Made by a program: the position numbers and the translations under genes
In this document: positions 43,455 to 54,680 of the stretch, piece after piece
Numbering within the stretch: position 1 is the first letter of the stretch
How the letters are laid out: the number at the start of each line of letters is the position of its first letter
The notes under the pieces: model-generated
What the model was told of the DNA's origin: nothing
The model's input: only the letters and a program-made list of their open reading frames with translations
The model's database searches: none
Assembly: GCF_004359215.1 (NCBI RefSeq)
Contig: NC_090611.1
Span: 1,511,378-1,575,377 of the forward strand
Length of the DNA stretch: 64,000 nucleotides
Origin: Bremia lactucae
Lineage: Eukaryota; Oomycota; Peronosporomycetes; Peronosporales; Peronosporaceae
Direction of reading: 5' to 3'

Positions 43455-45107
43455 TTATGCAAATACGCAGGAACTTTCCAAGTCCCTTGACATCGACTGG
43501 AACTGACCATCGGTAAATGCCTTGATCTTTTCGGGATCAGGGCGCACGCCGTGTTTACCGACGTTGCACCCAAGAAGTGGTATTTCGCTTGCAGCGAATA
43601 TGAACTTCTTGAGATTTGCGTACAACTTATGCTTTAGAATAAACGTGACTTTAAGGAACTCCCACGTCCGTCTTTCCGTCATAAGTCCGGCTATAGACGA
43701 ATACACCGTTAATAACTCAGAGCGAATTCTCGCACCGGTCTCAACAGATTCGTTACGCATCTATCGAATGTTGCACTAAGCCCCATATGGCATTACTAGC
43801 CATTCCCAGAGCATCCCACTGGGAGTGCTCACTGCTGTGTACGGGATGTCTTGTTCTCGCATAAGGATCTGATAAAATCCATCCATCAGATCCATAAACG
43901 ATAAGATGGTACTCTTAGACATGCCATCTATGATTCCGTATTTTCTAGGTATCGGTGTTTAAGCCGGTACCGTTGCAGCATTCAGTTTATTGAATGCGTG
44001 GACTATCCGCCACCCTCCTGTGGCCTTTCGCACACAGAAGGTCAGAGAGCTATGTGGGGAGGTTAACTTCCTCACATATCCCGCTTTCAATCGATCGATA
44101 AATTCTTTATCGATCGCAAGTACTTGTTCACGAGGCAGTGACCACTGCTTCATGACACAGTACTTCGAGTCCATATTGAGCTTGATCTCATGTCGAGTGC
44201 CTTTATCCTTAGGGAACTCGCATGGAACTGTTTCAGGGAATACATCCTTAAATTCAATCAAATCCGTGTATAAAGGATTTGTCTTACGATACTCCCAGTA
44301 TTGACTAATATATATCTCGATCCGAGTCTTCACATCGGGGACACTTTCGTCCATCGATGAGCTGCTGAGAACCCGTTCGTTCTCTGCAATAATAATCGCT
44401 GACCAAATATCGTTCACGTATTCGTCCTCTGTGACGAGAACGCAGATTTGCTTGATTTTACCACTATGCAGATCTCTCAAGAACCGCTTAACTTCTAGGG
44501 TTGGTACTTGAGTTATCTCCGAAGTTAACTTCGGAGGCGCATACAGATCAAAAGTATAAGCGCCTACTCTTGAACCGTTATTATCCAAGACATTTAATGT
44601 CTCGGTTTCTTCATGGGATTTATCCACAGGCTGCCGGGGGATTAATCCCTCGGGATTTAGAAGTCTAGTAACTTCTACCGCTTGAGGGGATTTCTCCTTA
44701 AGCACGTGCGGACTTATTCTCTCAATGTCTTCCGACTGTGATTGCGCTATCACAGTCGGGTCCGCTACGGTCGACTCTCGACTCGACCTAGGATAAACAT
44801 GTTGTCCATTTTGGACAACAGGTTTCTTCCTTGAATGTCGCCCGCTAGACGTACATTCATCTCTCAATCCACTCGACTTCTTCGAGTGGTGGACCTTCGG
44901 CGCTACCTGTGCACTCGCACAGCCGCCGGCAGCTGACTTCACAGGGTGATTAATAATCAGACTCTGATCTTGTGGAGTCGTATTTACGACCGTACCACAA
45001 GTGAGGCCATCGCACTCACTCGTAGTACATCCACACGTTTGTGGACGCTCCAAGACGTTCATCAGATGGCCATCTGATGAACAAGTGGCAGGCATCATAC
45101 GTATCAA
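43455..45107 (-). pseudogene. B2 pol linker and reverse transcriptase remnant
   Basis: 43959-45107 is a 382-codon frame: Ser/Thr/Pro-rich linker, then HEIKLNMDSKYCVMKQW and SSLTFCVRKATGGWRIVHAF of RT. The RT palm (43455-43900) is shifted and damaged, with the YxDD region no longer readable. The 5' half of the frame is inside the block identical to B1. RNase H is deleted. Confidence 0.85.
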
Positions 45108-45219
45108 TGCTGCCAGCTGATTCTTGGCTCATATTTTCGGAGCCAAGGCATCCCTAAAATGACATCAAATTTGTCATCTAAATCGAGTACGATGAAATCA
45201 TCATCATACTGTAAATCTT

Positions 45220-45498
45220 TTAAGTGTACTGAAATCTCACTACGTGTTTCATCACTGTCATCGATGCGCCTGTCGCTAGACGCACCGTCATCCTCGATGG
45301 ACGGATGTCGCGCTCAACATATTTGAGCTTACGACTTTCTATCGACTGGCGACGGATATAGTTATTTGACGCCCCACAGTCCAATAGGGCTCTAAGAGAC
45401 AAATTAATTGTCACTTTTAACTTCAAAGTGATGAGGGATACCTCATCACCAGGTGCAGAGACACATAATGATTGCCTGTTTGGAGCAATTTTAGTCAA
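45220..45498 (-). pseudogene. B2 protease
   Basis: A 92-codon frame identical in protein to the B1 protease, with LRALLDCGASNNYIRRQS. The active site reads DCG, not DTG or DSG. Confidence 0.8.
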
Positions 45499-45599
45499 GA
45501 GATTTACAAATTCTCTTGAGGTTGCTGGATCAGTAGGGCGTTGCGCTTCTACTGACCCTGACCATTTTTTTGGCGGTCCACCTCGTTTTTGCGATTTCG

Positions 45600-46578
45600 C
45601 AACAGCGTCGGACCCGCGACCGTTGCCTTTTTTGACATTTGGTCCATAATTACGTTCAGTACCTCTCGGTACTTAGCGTGGAGCACTACACTCATGAGCG
45701 TAGTGTCCTAACTTTTGGCAGCGATTGCATTTCTGCAATCGCTTGTTGTTCGAAAAGCGAGGTTTCTCGCATTTGACACAAGAGAGGTCCATCGGTTCTG
45801 GACCTCCCAGTTCGTGTCGTCTTGGAGGACGATATGATAACGAACTAGCTTGAGCCTGTCTCAAGCTAAAGTCCTCCTATTCCGCAACGGATATTGCTCC
45901 TTCAAGCGTATCCAGTTCCAAGCGGAACAGATGGGTTTTCACGGGACCATTCGTTAGACCATGCACGAGCACCGTAATCAACGTGTGTTCATGAACTGGA
46001 TTCTTCGTGATGCATTTCGCTAAGAGTCGTATATGCTGGGCATAAGCGTGAACATCACGCTTGCCTTGCTTGAGTTTCAGAAGCTCTGATCGAGCTCTGA
46101 ACTCAGCCCTAGGTGGTTGAAACGTCTGTTTGAGCCGGTCAGAAGAGCCTCTAGCGAGCCGAATACATATGGGTGGGCAAGTTGAGTCCTAGTGCCCAAA
46201 TTTTGGCACGACCTGCCAATAAAATTGAGCAAATGCGACTTGCATTTGCTCGACGATAATGTGACGTGCCCTTATCGCATCGTCCAATTCGACAAACCAT
46301 CTCAAGAGGGACTCTTCTTCGACTCCCCTATACTTAGAGATGTCAATCTTTAAGGTTTCAGGACGACGCGTTTGCGTCATATCAGGAACAGGGGTCTGTA
46401 CCTGCTGTAACCTCAACAGTTCTGCCTCTTCAGAGCCTTGCTGATTAAGCAAGGCTACCTTCTCCTTCGCCTCGTCAAGTTCATGTTGTATGAACTTGGC
46501 GATGGCTGAAATGAGGGCATCTTTGTCCAAACCGGACAGCATGGCCAAGATGGCATCGTTCCCTGTGGTCGAACGCAT
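45600..46578 (-). pseudogene. B2 gag
   Basis: It starts at the ATG at 46578 (RSTTGNDAILAMLSGLDKDA). An intact 129-codon N-terminal part includes a helical region (HELDEAKEKVALLNQQGSEE) and KIDISKYRGVEEESLLRWF. After frameshifts, the zinc knuckle CNRCQKLGHYAHEC is intact near 45690-45730, preceded by PEPMDLSCVKCEKPRF. Confidence 0.85.
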
Positions 46579-46703
46579 TCGTCGACCGTACTCTTTTCTA
46601 TGTCACTTTGAAAGAAGTAGCTATCACGCGAAACGTGATGCATGTTTCCATTAGCACCTAACATGTCCATGTTAGATGATGGAACTGTGGTCCTTGGACG
46701 GAC

Positions 46704-46718
46704 TACAAAGTGCTACCA
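46704..46718 (-). promoter_or_regulatory. B2 primer binding site
   Basis: TGGTAGCACTTTGTA after a CC spacer, identical to B1. Confidence 0.65.
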
Positions 46719-46720
46719 GG

Positions 46721-47128
46721 TGTAACGGGGCACAGTACAAGTCCACTTCGCACTGCCTCAGTGCGAGTGGTGCCTCACGTCAGTTCACGTACACTAGTAC
46801 GTGCAGAGGAATACTCTCTTCAAAACACTTGCTTTAAAGAGAGTAAATTTATATAATTAAGTTCTTCTTGTCTATCTACTTGATACTAACTTATTTATAA
46901 ATTAGTACAGAACATGTACTAAAAGCCTTATCTGTATTTCTCTTTGCGTCCGTCCAGCGCTGACTGGACCGCGGAGAATATAGATATAATGGCCTATATC
47001 TACCAATGGATAAGCTTTTAGAATATTACCATGTAAAGAAATATTCTCCAAGTATTATCTACCTTTTGGACAATATATTAATTAACAACCTTTAAATGTT
47101 AATTTCATGTAACGATACACCCGTTACA
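46721..47128 (-). repeat. LTR-B, 5' LTR of B2
   Basis: 408 nt, TGTAACGGGTGTATCG to GCCCCGTTACA on the minus strand. It lacks about 15 nt near the 3' end (ACTACTGACTTGT) that B1 has. Confidence 0.9.
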
Positions 47129-47313
47129 CTAATACCAAATGCTCGTTTCCGCGAGTACTCAAAAAGATCGAGTACTCGGAAAGTGATAGAGCAAGCGTCC
47201 TATTCGTGGTGAGTAATCTGCTAATAATCTGTGGATCCACCTCCCGGAGGTAAGCCTAAATTTGCACAAAAACGCTCCACGCCACCGCTAATTGTTTGTT
47301 TTTGCTGGAAAAG

Positions 47314-47774
47314 TGTAATGGTCACACATCGGCTGGTGAACCGTTGTTTTGGTACATTTACTTAATGGGTAAAATACCCTAATATCCTATTTAAAGTAAT
47401 TAATTACAAAAATCCCATTAATTATGGATAACAAATGTGGTGGCGGCCAAATCTTTTTTTTAAATTAGCTAGGGTAAGGTTTTAAATTTAAATAATAAAA
47501 TGAAGTGCAGTTCCTTTTGATCTTAAAGCGTTTGTGCCTTCCTAAGGCTGCGCATTGATCTGTGAGAGACAAAAGCCTTTTTAAGGTACAAACTCTCGGG
47601 CACTAGTTACCACTTAGTTCTACGAATCCCTGAATTTCTTGATTTAGGATTCATCAAGCTTTATTAGCTTGTACGTCTCCCTTAGTTGTTAAACCCATTA
47701 GTTCTATAGAAATAAGAGACTCTTTGAGTCTATAAGTCTTCCTCTGACTTAGGGAGTGAGGTAGCTCTGCTACA
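47314..47774 (+). repeat. LTR-C, 5' LTR of C2
   Basis: 461 nt from TGTAATGGTCACACATCGGC to CTCTGCTACA, followed by CC and TGGTAGCATTCGT (47777-47789), the primer site. Confidence 0.9.
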
Positions 47775-47834
47775 CCTGGTAGCATTCGTACTCAATCTAC
47801 GCCTGAGTCTTTGTAAGACTAAGCCTTCACTATA

Positions 47835-48770
47835 ATGGAAATATTTCTAGAACTTTCCGAGGCGGAACGCACAGCGTATGACAAGCTCAAAACTTTGTTT
47901 GGGCTTGAACATATGGAGTTTGTTGTGTCCCAGGGACCACAGGTTCTGCATGCAAGGTTTGAAGCCTTCATGCAACATGAATCCTCCCTGATCGGACAGG
48001 TTCAAGATCACCTTGCACCTATGTCAACTCAGTACATCTCTGTACCTCATTCAGAGCCTAAAGCTCGCCCTTTAGTTATTAATGTGAAGACATTTAAGGG
48101 ATTAGTGGGAGAAAACCTCCCTTTTTTGGATTAAGCAGATGGAGAGATCCATTGACTCCGTCTTGTTCTTAACAGCACGGCAAAAGGTGGTTATGGCCAT
48201 TTCCAAGCTCAGAGGTAGAGCGATGGAGTGGATACTCTCGTGCAGCACGTCTATAACTGACGCTTTTCCCTCATAGGTTTCACTGAAACAGCAAATGACT
48301 AGCATGATTGCACCGCCTGATCAGGCTTTTCGCATGCGCATGCGAGCACGGCTCCTAGCGACTCGACAGGGTAAACGAACCCTACGAGCTGAGAAATCTC
48401 ATTACATCTATGCATCAAGACCCGCTGCAAATATAAATTGTCGCAACAATCTTTATGGAGTGGCATCGATGAGGGCGTTGCTGAAACGAAATTATTCCGA
48501 TCCCATCCTGCAACTTTTGAAGAGGCAGTTGCCATAGCGCTACGCTCTGAGTTCGATTTTGAGTCTGCTCGTGTTCACACGCCTGTTGACCGTAAAAGCT
48601 CTTTGAGCACATCGGAATCGTCTGATAGACCGGAACCCATGGACCTAAGCCTATTTGAGGAAGGAGAAGAGGCACATTAAGCTGTAAAACAGCATAAAAA
48701 CATCCTTAGATGTTATTGCGGAAGTACGAAACATTTACGTCCGGCCTGTCCTCTACCAAACACATGTCAC
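47835..48770 (+). pseudogene. C2 gag
   Basis: It starts at the ATG at 47835 (MEIFLELSEAERTAYDKLKT). The first 99 codons are intact, then stops and frameshifts run through the capsid. 48438-48680 resumes with TKLFRSHPATFEEAVAIALR and PEPMDLSLFEEGEE, then CYCGSTKHLRPACP, which retains the knuckle cysteines and histidine in a compact arrangement. Confidence 0.85.
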
Positions 48771-48891
48771 AACGATTAATATTAAACTCATCGTCCATTC
48801 TAAACGAAGCTGGCTGGATAACACAAAAGCTGCACTTAGTGCGCGGAGTGGGTCATCGATCCTTAAAGATCCTACGGATCCATTTTTTTCC

Positions 48892-49633
48892 TTGATTAAG
48901 GGATTCCAAGATGCGGTACGTACCAGTCCACCATCTGTTTTACCTCCGGATAGAGGTGTCCATCAAGAAATTGACTTGGTTTCGGGATTCAATTCTACGT
49001 CACACGACAGTGGCCTTTACCAAAGGAACAGTGTGACATCATTGACGATTTCTTCCGTACTAAGCACGAGGCTGGAATGGTACGAGAGAGCAAATCTCCC
49101 CATTTGACACCGACAGTTTGTGTCAAAAAGCCAAATGGTAAATGGTGCATTGTACATGTTTATAATAAGCTTACTGCTGCCACTGTGCCAGCACAACCCC
49201 CATTCCGAAGGATGTTTTTCAGAACAATGGGGTGGGATGTACAATGTACAGTGCACTTGACTTAGTCGATAGTTATTACCAACTGCTCATGCGAGCTAGT
49301 GATAACCCGCTTACAGCGGTTAACACCCCAAGCGGTATGCTATAGGAGTGATTAGTTATGCCACAAGGACTTTCCAACACCCCGGCAACATTTAATCGTC
49401 TAGTGACGCCACTGTTCCGCCCTCATCGAGGTTATGCACAGACTTATTTTGATGACATTTTTGTCCATAGTCGTGCGGAACAGGGTCGGTCGGATGTGGA
49501 AAACCATATAGACCATTTACGAGCAGTGCTTGAGTGTATGCGCACAAATAAATTGTATACCAATGCATCTAAATGTATTTTTGGCGCAGAAGAAATTCCT
49601 ATTGAGGGTGCTTCATTGGGAAGCGAGGTCTAA
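48892..49633 (+). pseudogene. C2 reverse transcriptase
   Basis: VRTSPPSVLPPDRGVHQEID, then TVCVKKPNGKWCIVHVYNKL, SALDLVDSYYQLLMRASD in another frame, and MPQGLSNTPATFNRLVTPLF with TYFDDIFVHSRAEQG at 49358-49633. Several frameshifts. Confidence 0.88.
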
Positions 49634-49695
49634 GAGCGGATCCCGCTAAGGGTAAAGCCGTACTAGATTGGCCGGTTCCCAAAAACCAAAAGGAT

Positions 49696-50283
49696 TTGCG
49701 TAAGTGGTTGGGTCTCCCCAATTATTTACACAAATATAGCGAAAATTGCGCTGATATGGCTAGGCCATTATCTAATCTCCTTATAAAGGATACAGAATGG
49801 TGCTGGACTAGCACCAAAAATAATGCTATTCGAGCAGTTAAGGATAGTCTTATCCATGCCCCGATTCTGGCGCTGCCAAACCTAAATTGGCCTTCCAGTG
49901 TCGTCTGTGACGCATCAGGTTTTGCCATTGGCAGTGCTTTGTTACAAACAGATATTGATGAGCATAAACGTGTTATTGAATTCGAGTCTAGACAGCTCAA
50001 AGCTGCGGAAAAAAACTACCCAGTTCATGACAAAGAGTTACTTGCTATGAAGTAAGCTCTCGTCAAATTCAGAGTTCATCTGCTAGACTCTAAGCCGTTT
50101 GTGGTTTATACAGATCATGCGTCATTACGCACGGCGACTAAGACGCCCCATCTCTCGAAGAGAATGGACCAATGGCTATCCTCTTTCGCCGAGTACAACT
50201 TCGAGGTGAAGTATAAGCCTGGCAAGCAGAATGCTTTGGCCGATACGTTATCACGCAGGCCGTATTATGAGCTCTCTCATTAA
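49696..50283 (+). pseudogene. C2 RNase H
   Basis: VVCDASGFAIGSALLQTDID, NYPVHDKELLAMK then a stop, and VVYTDHASLRTATKTPHLSK to NALADTLSRRPYYELSH. Nearly open: one TAA at 50053 and no frameshift across it. Confidence 0.87.
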
Positions 50284-50293
50284 ACGACTATAA

Positions 50294-50475
50294 TGTCGCC
50301 GTAAAACTCCGGGAGATGTCGTGGGATCCGTTCCTGTCCGAAATTAAGGAATGATATATCCACGAAGTAGTCGCACCAATCTTATCTTTAATTTAAATAA
50401 TAAATTTAATAAATTATTATCTTTATATATTTTTATGCATCATCTATAAACAAAAAAAGAAACGGTTTACTGCTC
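50294..50475. other. AT-rich insertion in C2 between RNase H and integrase
   Basis: About 180 nt with no counterpart in C1 (compare 38895-38935). The right half is very AT-rich (a run of TTTAAATAATAAATTTAATA type). No terminal repeats seen. Confidence 0.5.
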
Positions 50476-50499
50476 CGAGTTGAGCTATTACTGAATTTT

Positions 50500-51790
50500 A
50501 ACGTTCGGCTTACGCCAGGGATGAAAAGTGTGTAGCTTTGCTACGAGCTCCAACAAACTCTGACTCGGATTTCAAATTGTCGGCACGTTTGCGTGCAAGG
50601 TTTTCATCGATTCTCTATCGATAACGACCTATTGCTTTATTGCATCGACGCTGCGGATCCTCCGCGCGTCGTTGTCCTCATGATGAGAATTTGAAGTACC
50701 GAATCCTCTACGAGACACACGATACTCTCCTTGGTGGTCATCTCGGTAGAGAAGAGACCTACGGCTCTGTAAGCCAGATTTATTGGTAGCCCAAACTTTA
50801 TAAATGGGTCAGCATATAAGTTCGCACATGCAAAACTTGCCAACGGGTTAAATTCTCGGAAAATGCTGCTGCGCCACTGGCAAGCCTGCCCATACCCATA
50901 GTTTGTTAGGAGTCCATATTTATGGATTTTGTTTTCGATCCATCGAAATATTCGGCCAGTAACTCCGGCATAGTGGTCTTTGTTGACCGATTGAGCAAAA
51001 TGGCCAACTTAGCGGCTGTGCCGAATTCCATTGATGGTAAAGGTACAGCAAGGCTGTTTATTGATCGCGCGTATTGACAACACGGCTGTCAGTGGCAATT
51101 GTCCCGGATCGGGACCCCCGTTTCACGGGTAAATTCTGGAAATCAATTTTCCGAGTGCTTGGCACCAGGTTGGATATCTCCACTGCGGACCATCCGCAGA
51201 CCGATGGTCAAACTGAACGTGTCAATCGCGTCATTGAAGACGTATTACACAGTTTGTGTGCTCAGATACCAAAGTGCTGGAGATCAATGCTCCCAGTGGT
51301 GGATGCCTCTATAGGCTATACTCCGTTCTATGTCAACGGTCTCACCCACCCACGCGTTACGTTAACGATACCACTGCGTGGCCCAGGGCTTGGTGGGAAT
51401 GAATTAGCGGAAAGGCTTGCTGATATCATCCCTGTAACCATTCGGAAACAAGTATGCGAGTTTCTCGCGACGCGATTTAGTGTCTAAAGACATGTACGTG
51501 ACACGATGGCTAATAGCCAAGAAAAAGAAAAAGTACAGGCAGATACCAATGGCAGAAACTGTATTAATTCTTATATGGTCGGAGACCGAGTTTTATTAAA
51601 CGCGTAAAATCTACCTACTAACTTGGTTTTTGCGGTCTTCAAGACCGAATTGCGCCCGCGCTATAAAAGACCGTTTACGGTCGTAGCCAAGAAGAGTCTA
51701 GCTTACACTCTAAACCTTCTTAGCAAGCTGCGTACACACCTAGTGTTCTTCGTCTGCTTGCTTAAGCCATATCGGTTTCATTCAGATATG
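50500..51790 (+). pseudogene. C2 integrase
   Basis: The zinc-finger region is degraded. The best-kept part is the frame at 51074-51487: [20 protein letters not shown] and [20 protein letters not shown], with the second Asp and last-Glu regions intact. C-terminal YKRPFTVVAKKSLAYTLNLL. Multiple stops upstream. Confidence 0.88.
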
Positions 51791-51899
51791 GACTTGGAGG
51801 CATTTGCGCCGAAACAGACGGCCGTGCCGCAGACTGCTGCATCCGCACCAGGATGTCCAGCTGATCTATAAACGAGGTTGCTAATGTTCCAGCATTAAA

Positions 51900-52725
51900 A
51901 CAGTTTTATACCGCCTCAAAAGAGCCCTCAACCCGAGCAAGGCCCTCGCGAAGGAGTTGCAACTCATGCTTTAGAGCATTAGATGCTTCCGTCGAGATTT
52001 CGGCCCCCTCCGGCGCTGCTTGATGCGCGAGGGAGCCTTCAATATCACGTGGAGAAACTTTTAATCTTAAGGGCAAATCCCAGTATCTGGTGAAGTGGCT
52101 GGAATATTCCTCTTCTGAAAACACTTGGGAATTTGAGGTACCTCTTCGGCAAGATTGCCCGTGTACGCCGTTGACGTTTTTGAGCGCCAAGCTCAAGGTC
52201 AACTTGCTAGAAACGACGATTCTCACCACATAAAGCGAGAAAAGGTGGATCTATAGCCTCAGTGCGGCTTCGTTTTAAGGTTGCACGGTCAACCGAAACA
52301 CTGAAGTATTGGCTAGGCCCATCCTTGTTTTATGGCATAAATGCCGAATGTAACTAGTCTTTGGCCTAAGCTTCGCGAAATCGAAGCGAAACTTCCGTTC
52401 CAAACAAACAGTAGCCATATTCGCAGAATCTAGTATTCCAAAAATTGCGGAGGGGGCGGGGCCGATAGACCCACTTCTCAAGCGAAACTTCGTTATCGCT
52501 TTTTGATTCGTGTGGAAACAAAACAATCGGATTTGAGGTAACCGAAGCCCCACGGGTTTGATCAGGCAAACGTGTCAGATACTGACCTCGCGTCATCACC
52601 TTTGGCGTAAGATATCGCTCATGAAGAGCGTCGCGAGCAGCAATATCCTCTGGCGTCCTCGCCGTGGGACCGGAGATCCAGATGGCCAAGCTGTGACCCG
52701 TGATCTCTTTGTGACGCTCTTCCAC
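51900..52725 (-). CDS. C2 antisense frame: coiled-coil protein (broken)
   Basis: The minus-strand frame at 52725-52366 is 119 intact codons starting with ATG: MEERHKEITGHSLAIWISGP, ARTPEDIAARDALHERYLTP, MTRGQYLTRLPDQTRGASVT, LFPHESKSDNEVSLEKWVYR. 52229-51906 continues in another frame: KVSPRDIEGSLAHQAAPEGA and the likely coiled coil ALKHELQLLREGLARVEGSF. TPED-x6-AL-x-ERYL is faintly like TPDQYEAKFLRRI in the family A antisense frame. Coding-like traces also extend upstream (52990-52740). Confidence 0.45.
52040..52205 (+). pseudogene. C2 chromodomain
   Basis: Plus strand fragments YLVKWLEYSSSENTWEFEVP and FLSAKLKVNL in two frames. Chromodomain core with W and Y kept. Confidence 0.75.
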
Positions 52726-53063
52726 ACTAAGTGGAGTGAATCGGTATTCACTTTAAGCTTTGGCTTTCGCTATCTCTGCAGCTCGACGACTAGCTTTTTC
52801 CTCGGAGGATTACCCGCTCTTGCTTCTCATCGAGCGGGTTCGTGATAATGTTGGACTAAGGGTCTTGTGTCCTGCGCAATGCAGTTGAGACATCGGCGGC
52901 ACCACGTTCTTGACACTGTATCGGGGCGCGCCGACGTTCATCCTCGTGAGGAGACGTGTAAGAGCGACGCCTTTTTTATTATCCTCCGATGAGTGTGAGT
53001 TTCATATTCCACCAATCCCTCATCGTCGAGGAAGGTGCTAAGTGTCAGTGACTCACGCTTGGT

Positions 53064-53173
53064 TTAGAAGCCTTTCTAAGTTATATAATCTTGGGCACTA
53101 GTTGCCAAGAATTAAGAGACTCTTTGAGTATATAAATTTTTCTCTGACATATGAAGCGAGGTCGCTCAGCTAC
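53064..53173 (+). repeat. LTR-C fragment, 3' LTR remnant of C2
   Basis: About 110 nt matching two separated parts of LTR-C (AGAAGCCTTTCTAAG...GGGCACTAGTTGCCA, then AAGAGACTCTTTGAG to GCTCAGCTACA), joined by an internal deletion. The 5' part of the LTR is absent. Confidence 0.75.
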
Positions 53174-54316
53174 AAAATGAGGTAAAGAGAAGCCAGAATC
53201 AAGATTCGACCTCACATGAATCGTAGTGCCGTTGTGGCACTTAAACTTTGCGTTCGAGTCATCCCCGCATCGCTTGCAAAGGCAGTCCAAAAACAGACGT
53301 TGTTGTTTTACCACGAAGATCATCGGAAGCTCGTGTGCGACCTTTTTTGTTGTGAATTCGTGCCATCACCTTTAGCAGGTAGAATAAGATTGTTGAATGT
53401 ATTTTTTCTCCTTCAGCCTAACCTCGCGGAATGATTCCTTCCAGTTTGGTGGCTAACACCGGAAGAGGATCTCGATAAGTAGTAGTAATCTTGTACTTAT
53501 TGTAGGAGTTCCGTCTTTCCTTGAAAATCGCTGTAATTAGTATCAGTAGTCACGGCAAAGCTAGTAGCGTTCTCGAAACGATGAAGAGTTATAGTATCAT
53601 CCGAATCACGCTTTTAAAGCTCGTCTACTGCTTTAATTCGTTACAGATGCAGATCCCATGCAGTCGCTAAGTTTGTTGCTTTAGAGTGCACAGCATGGTC
53701 TTGTTATACATGCGATGAATCAGTTAAAGTGTTTCCCTTTCGCAAAGAGACTCAATAGTATTCTTTGTAAGATTGAAAAAGTCTTTAAAGTGACATGAAT
53801 TTCTGAGGAATAATTTTCTAGCTCCTGAGAAATCAACGTCTGCCTTTGGTGTTTGATGCAGACGTATTTAGTCGTTAGCCTACAGTCATAAATTGCGCCG
53901 ATTGCGTGGGCTGTTTGATGATGTAAATCTTAGTGCCTGCAAGACTTATGAGGATGATGAATAATTGGATGGGCTGTTTTGCGGACCAGGAATCGCCAGT
54001 GAAATGATAGCGACACTGGGCATAATGCTTCTCACAAGGGAGAATGTGTTGTGAGTGTTGGCACATTTGGTCAGACAAAGCTGTAAGTTGATCATTGAGA
54101 TGGTTGTAGGTTTGACCCATGCTCCAGCGTTCTTCGAAGCCGATCTTAGTGAGACGCGATAAGTAAAAACCTGCACAAATTATTATTAACTACTTTTCAA
54201 CAAAGGCTAGCCATCACAAATGCTATAATTTAGATAGGCGAGCTGTATTTTTGACTTTGCCATTCGTGATCCATGAATGATGAAGCATAAAAGTGAAGGA
54301 ATTTAAATTCGAACAA
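53174..54316. other. Region without recognised genes
   Basis: Short frames are present at 53216-53434 (plus) and 53875-54180 (minus). The minus frame (GFEERWSMGQTYNHLNDQLT, cysteines following) may start after an acceptor-like TTTGTGCAG and could be an exon, but I recognise no family. Confidence 0.35.
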
Positions 54317-54680
54317 TGTAGGCGGGTGCTACTTAAAGCTTCCACGTACTACTGGCAAACACCTTCTGAGCACAGTGAGGAAGCGTTTAACCGTCTTCTC
54401 CCACGTACAGTGAGGTGCTTGGAAGGCTCCTAAGCGACCTCACCCAAAGAATTAGAAACCTTAGTTTAAGACGTCACGGGAGCGGTAATCCGGCTTCACG
54501 TGCGCATTTCCGAACTAAGAAGTAGTTTTCAGACTGATTTGTAATTAATCGTAAATAATATATATCCTATTTTTACCAATCATAGATGCCATCTCTGTAG
54601 ATATGCACTGAAGTGTATTGCGAGCGTATTGTTTAAAATACCTCGTATCTTGGATGACGCTAGCCGTCATCTCCGGCATC
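54317..54680 (-). repeat. LTR-A copy 5, partial, 3' LTR of A4
   Basis: Contains only the 3' two thirds of the LTR. It ends at about GACGCTAGCCGTCATCTCC, where other copies continue CTCCTAATGTGAATGCAC. Variant subtype with TGCTACTTAAAG at the end. Confidence 0.8.

Larger units (their letters stand above)
41121..47128 (-). mobile_element. Gypsy family B element B2, 3'-truncated
   Basis: Minus-strand element with 5' LTR (46721-47128), primer site, gag, protease, linker, partial RT, integrase, chromodomain remnant and antisense frame. Its 3' end stops at about 41121 against C1 sequence. Compared with B1 it lacks about 360 nt containing RNase H (junction near 43287). The sequence after the chromodomain and the 3' LTR are absent. 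Confidence 0.9.
47314..53173 (+). mobile_element. Gypsy family C element C2
   Basis: A plus-strand element with 5' LTR, primer site, gag, RT, RNase H, integrase, chromodomain, antisense frames and a 110-nt remnant of the 3' LTR. The protease and pol linker are mostly deleted between about 48770 and 48780. It is more complete than C1 at the 3' end and more deleted in the middle. Flanks (AAAAG and AAATG) are not a convincing target duplication. Confidence 0.9.
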
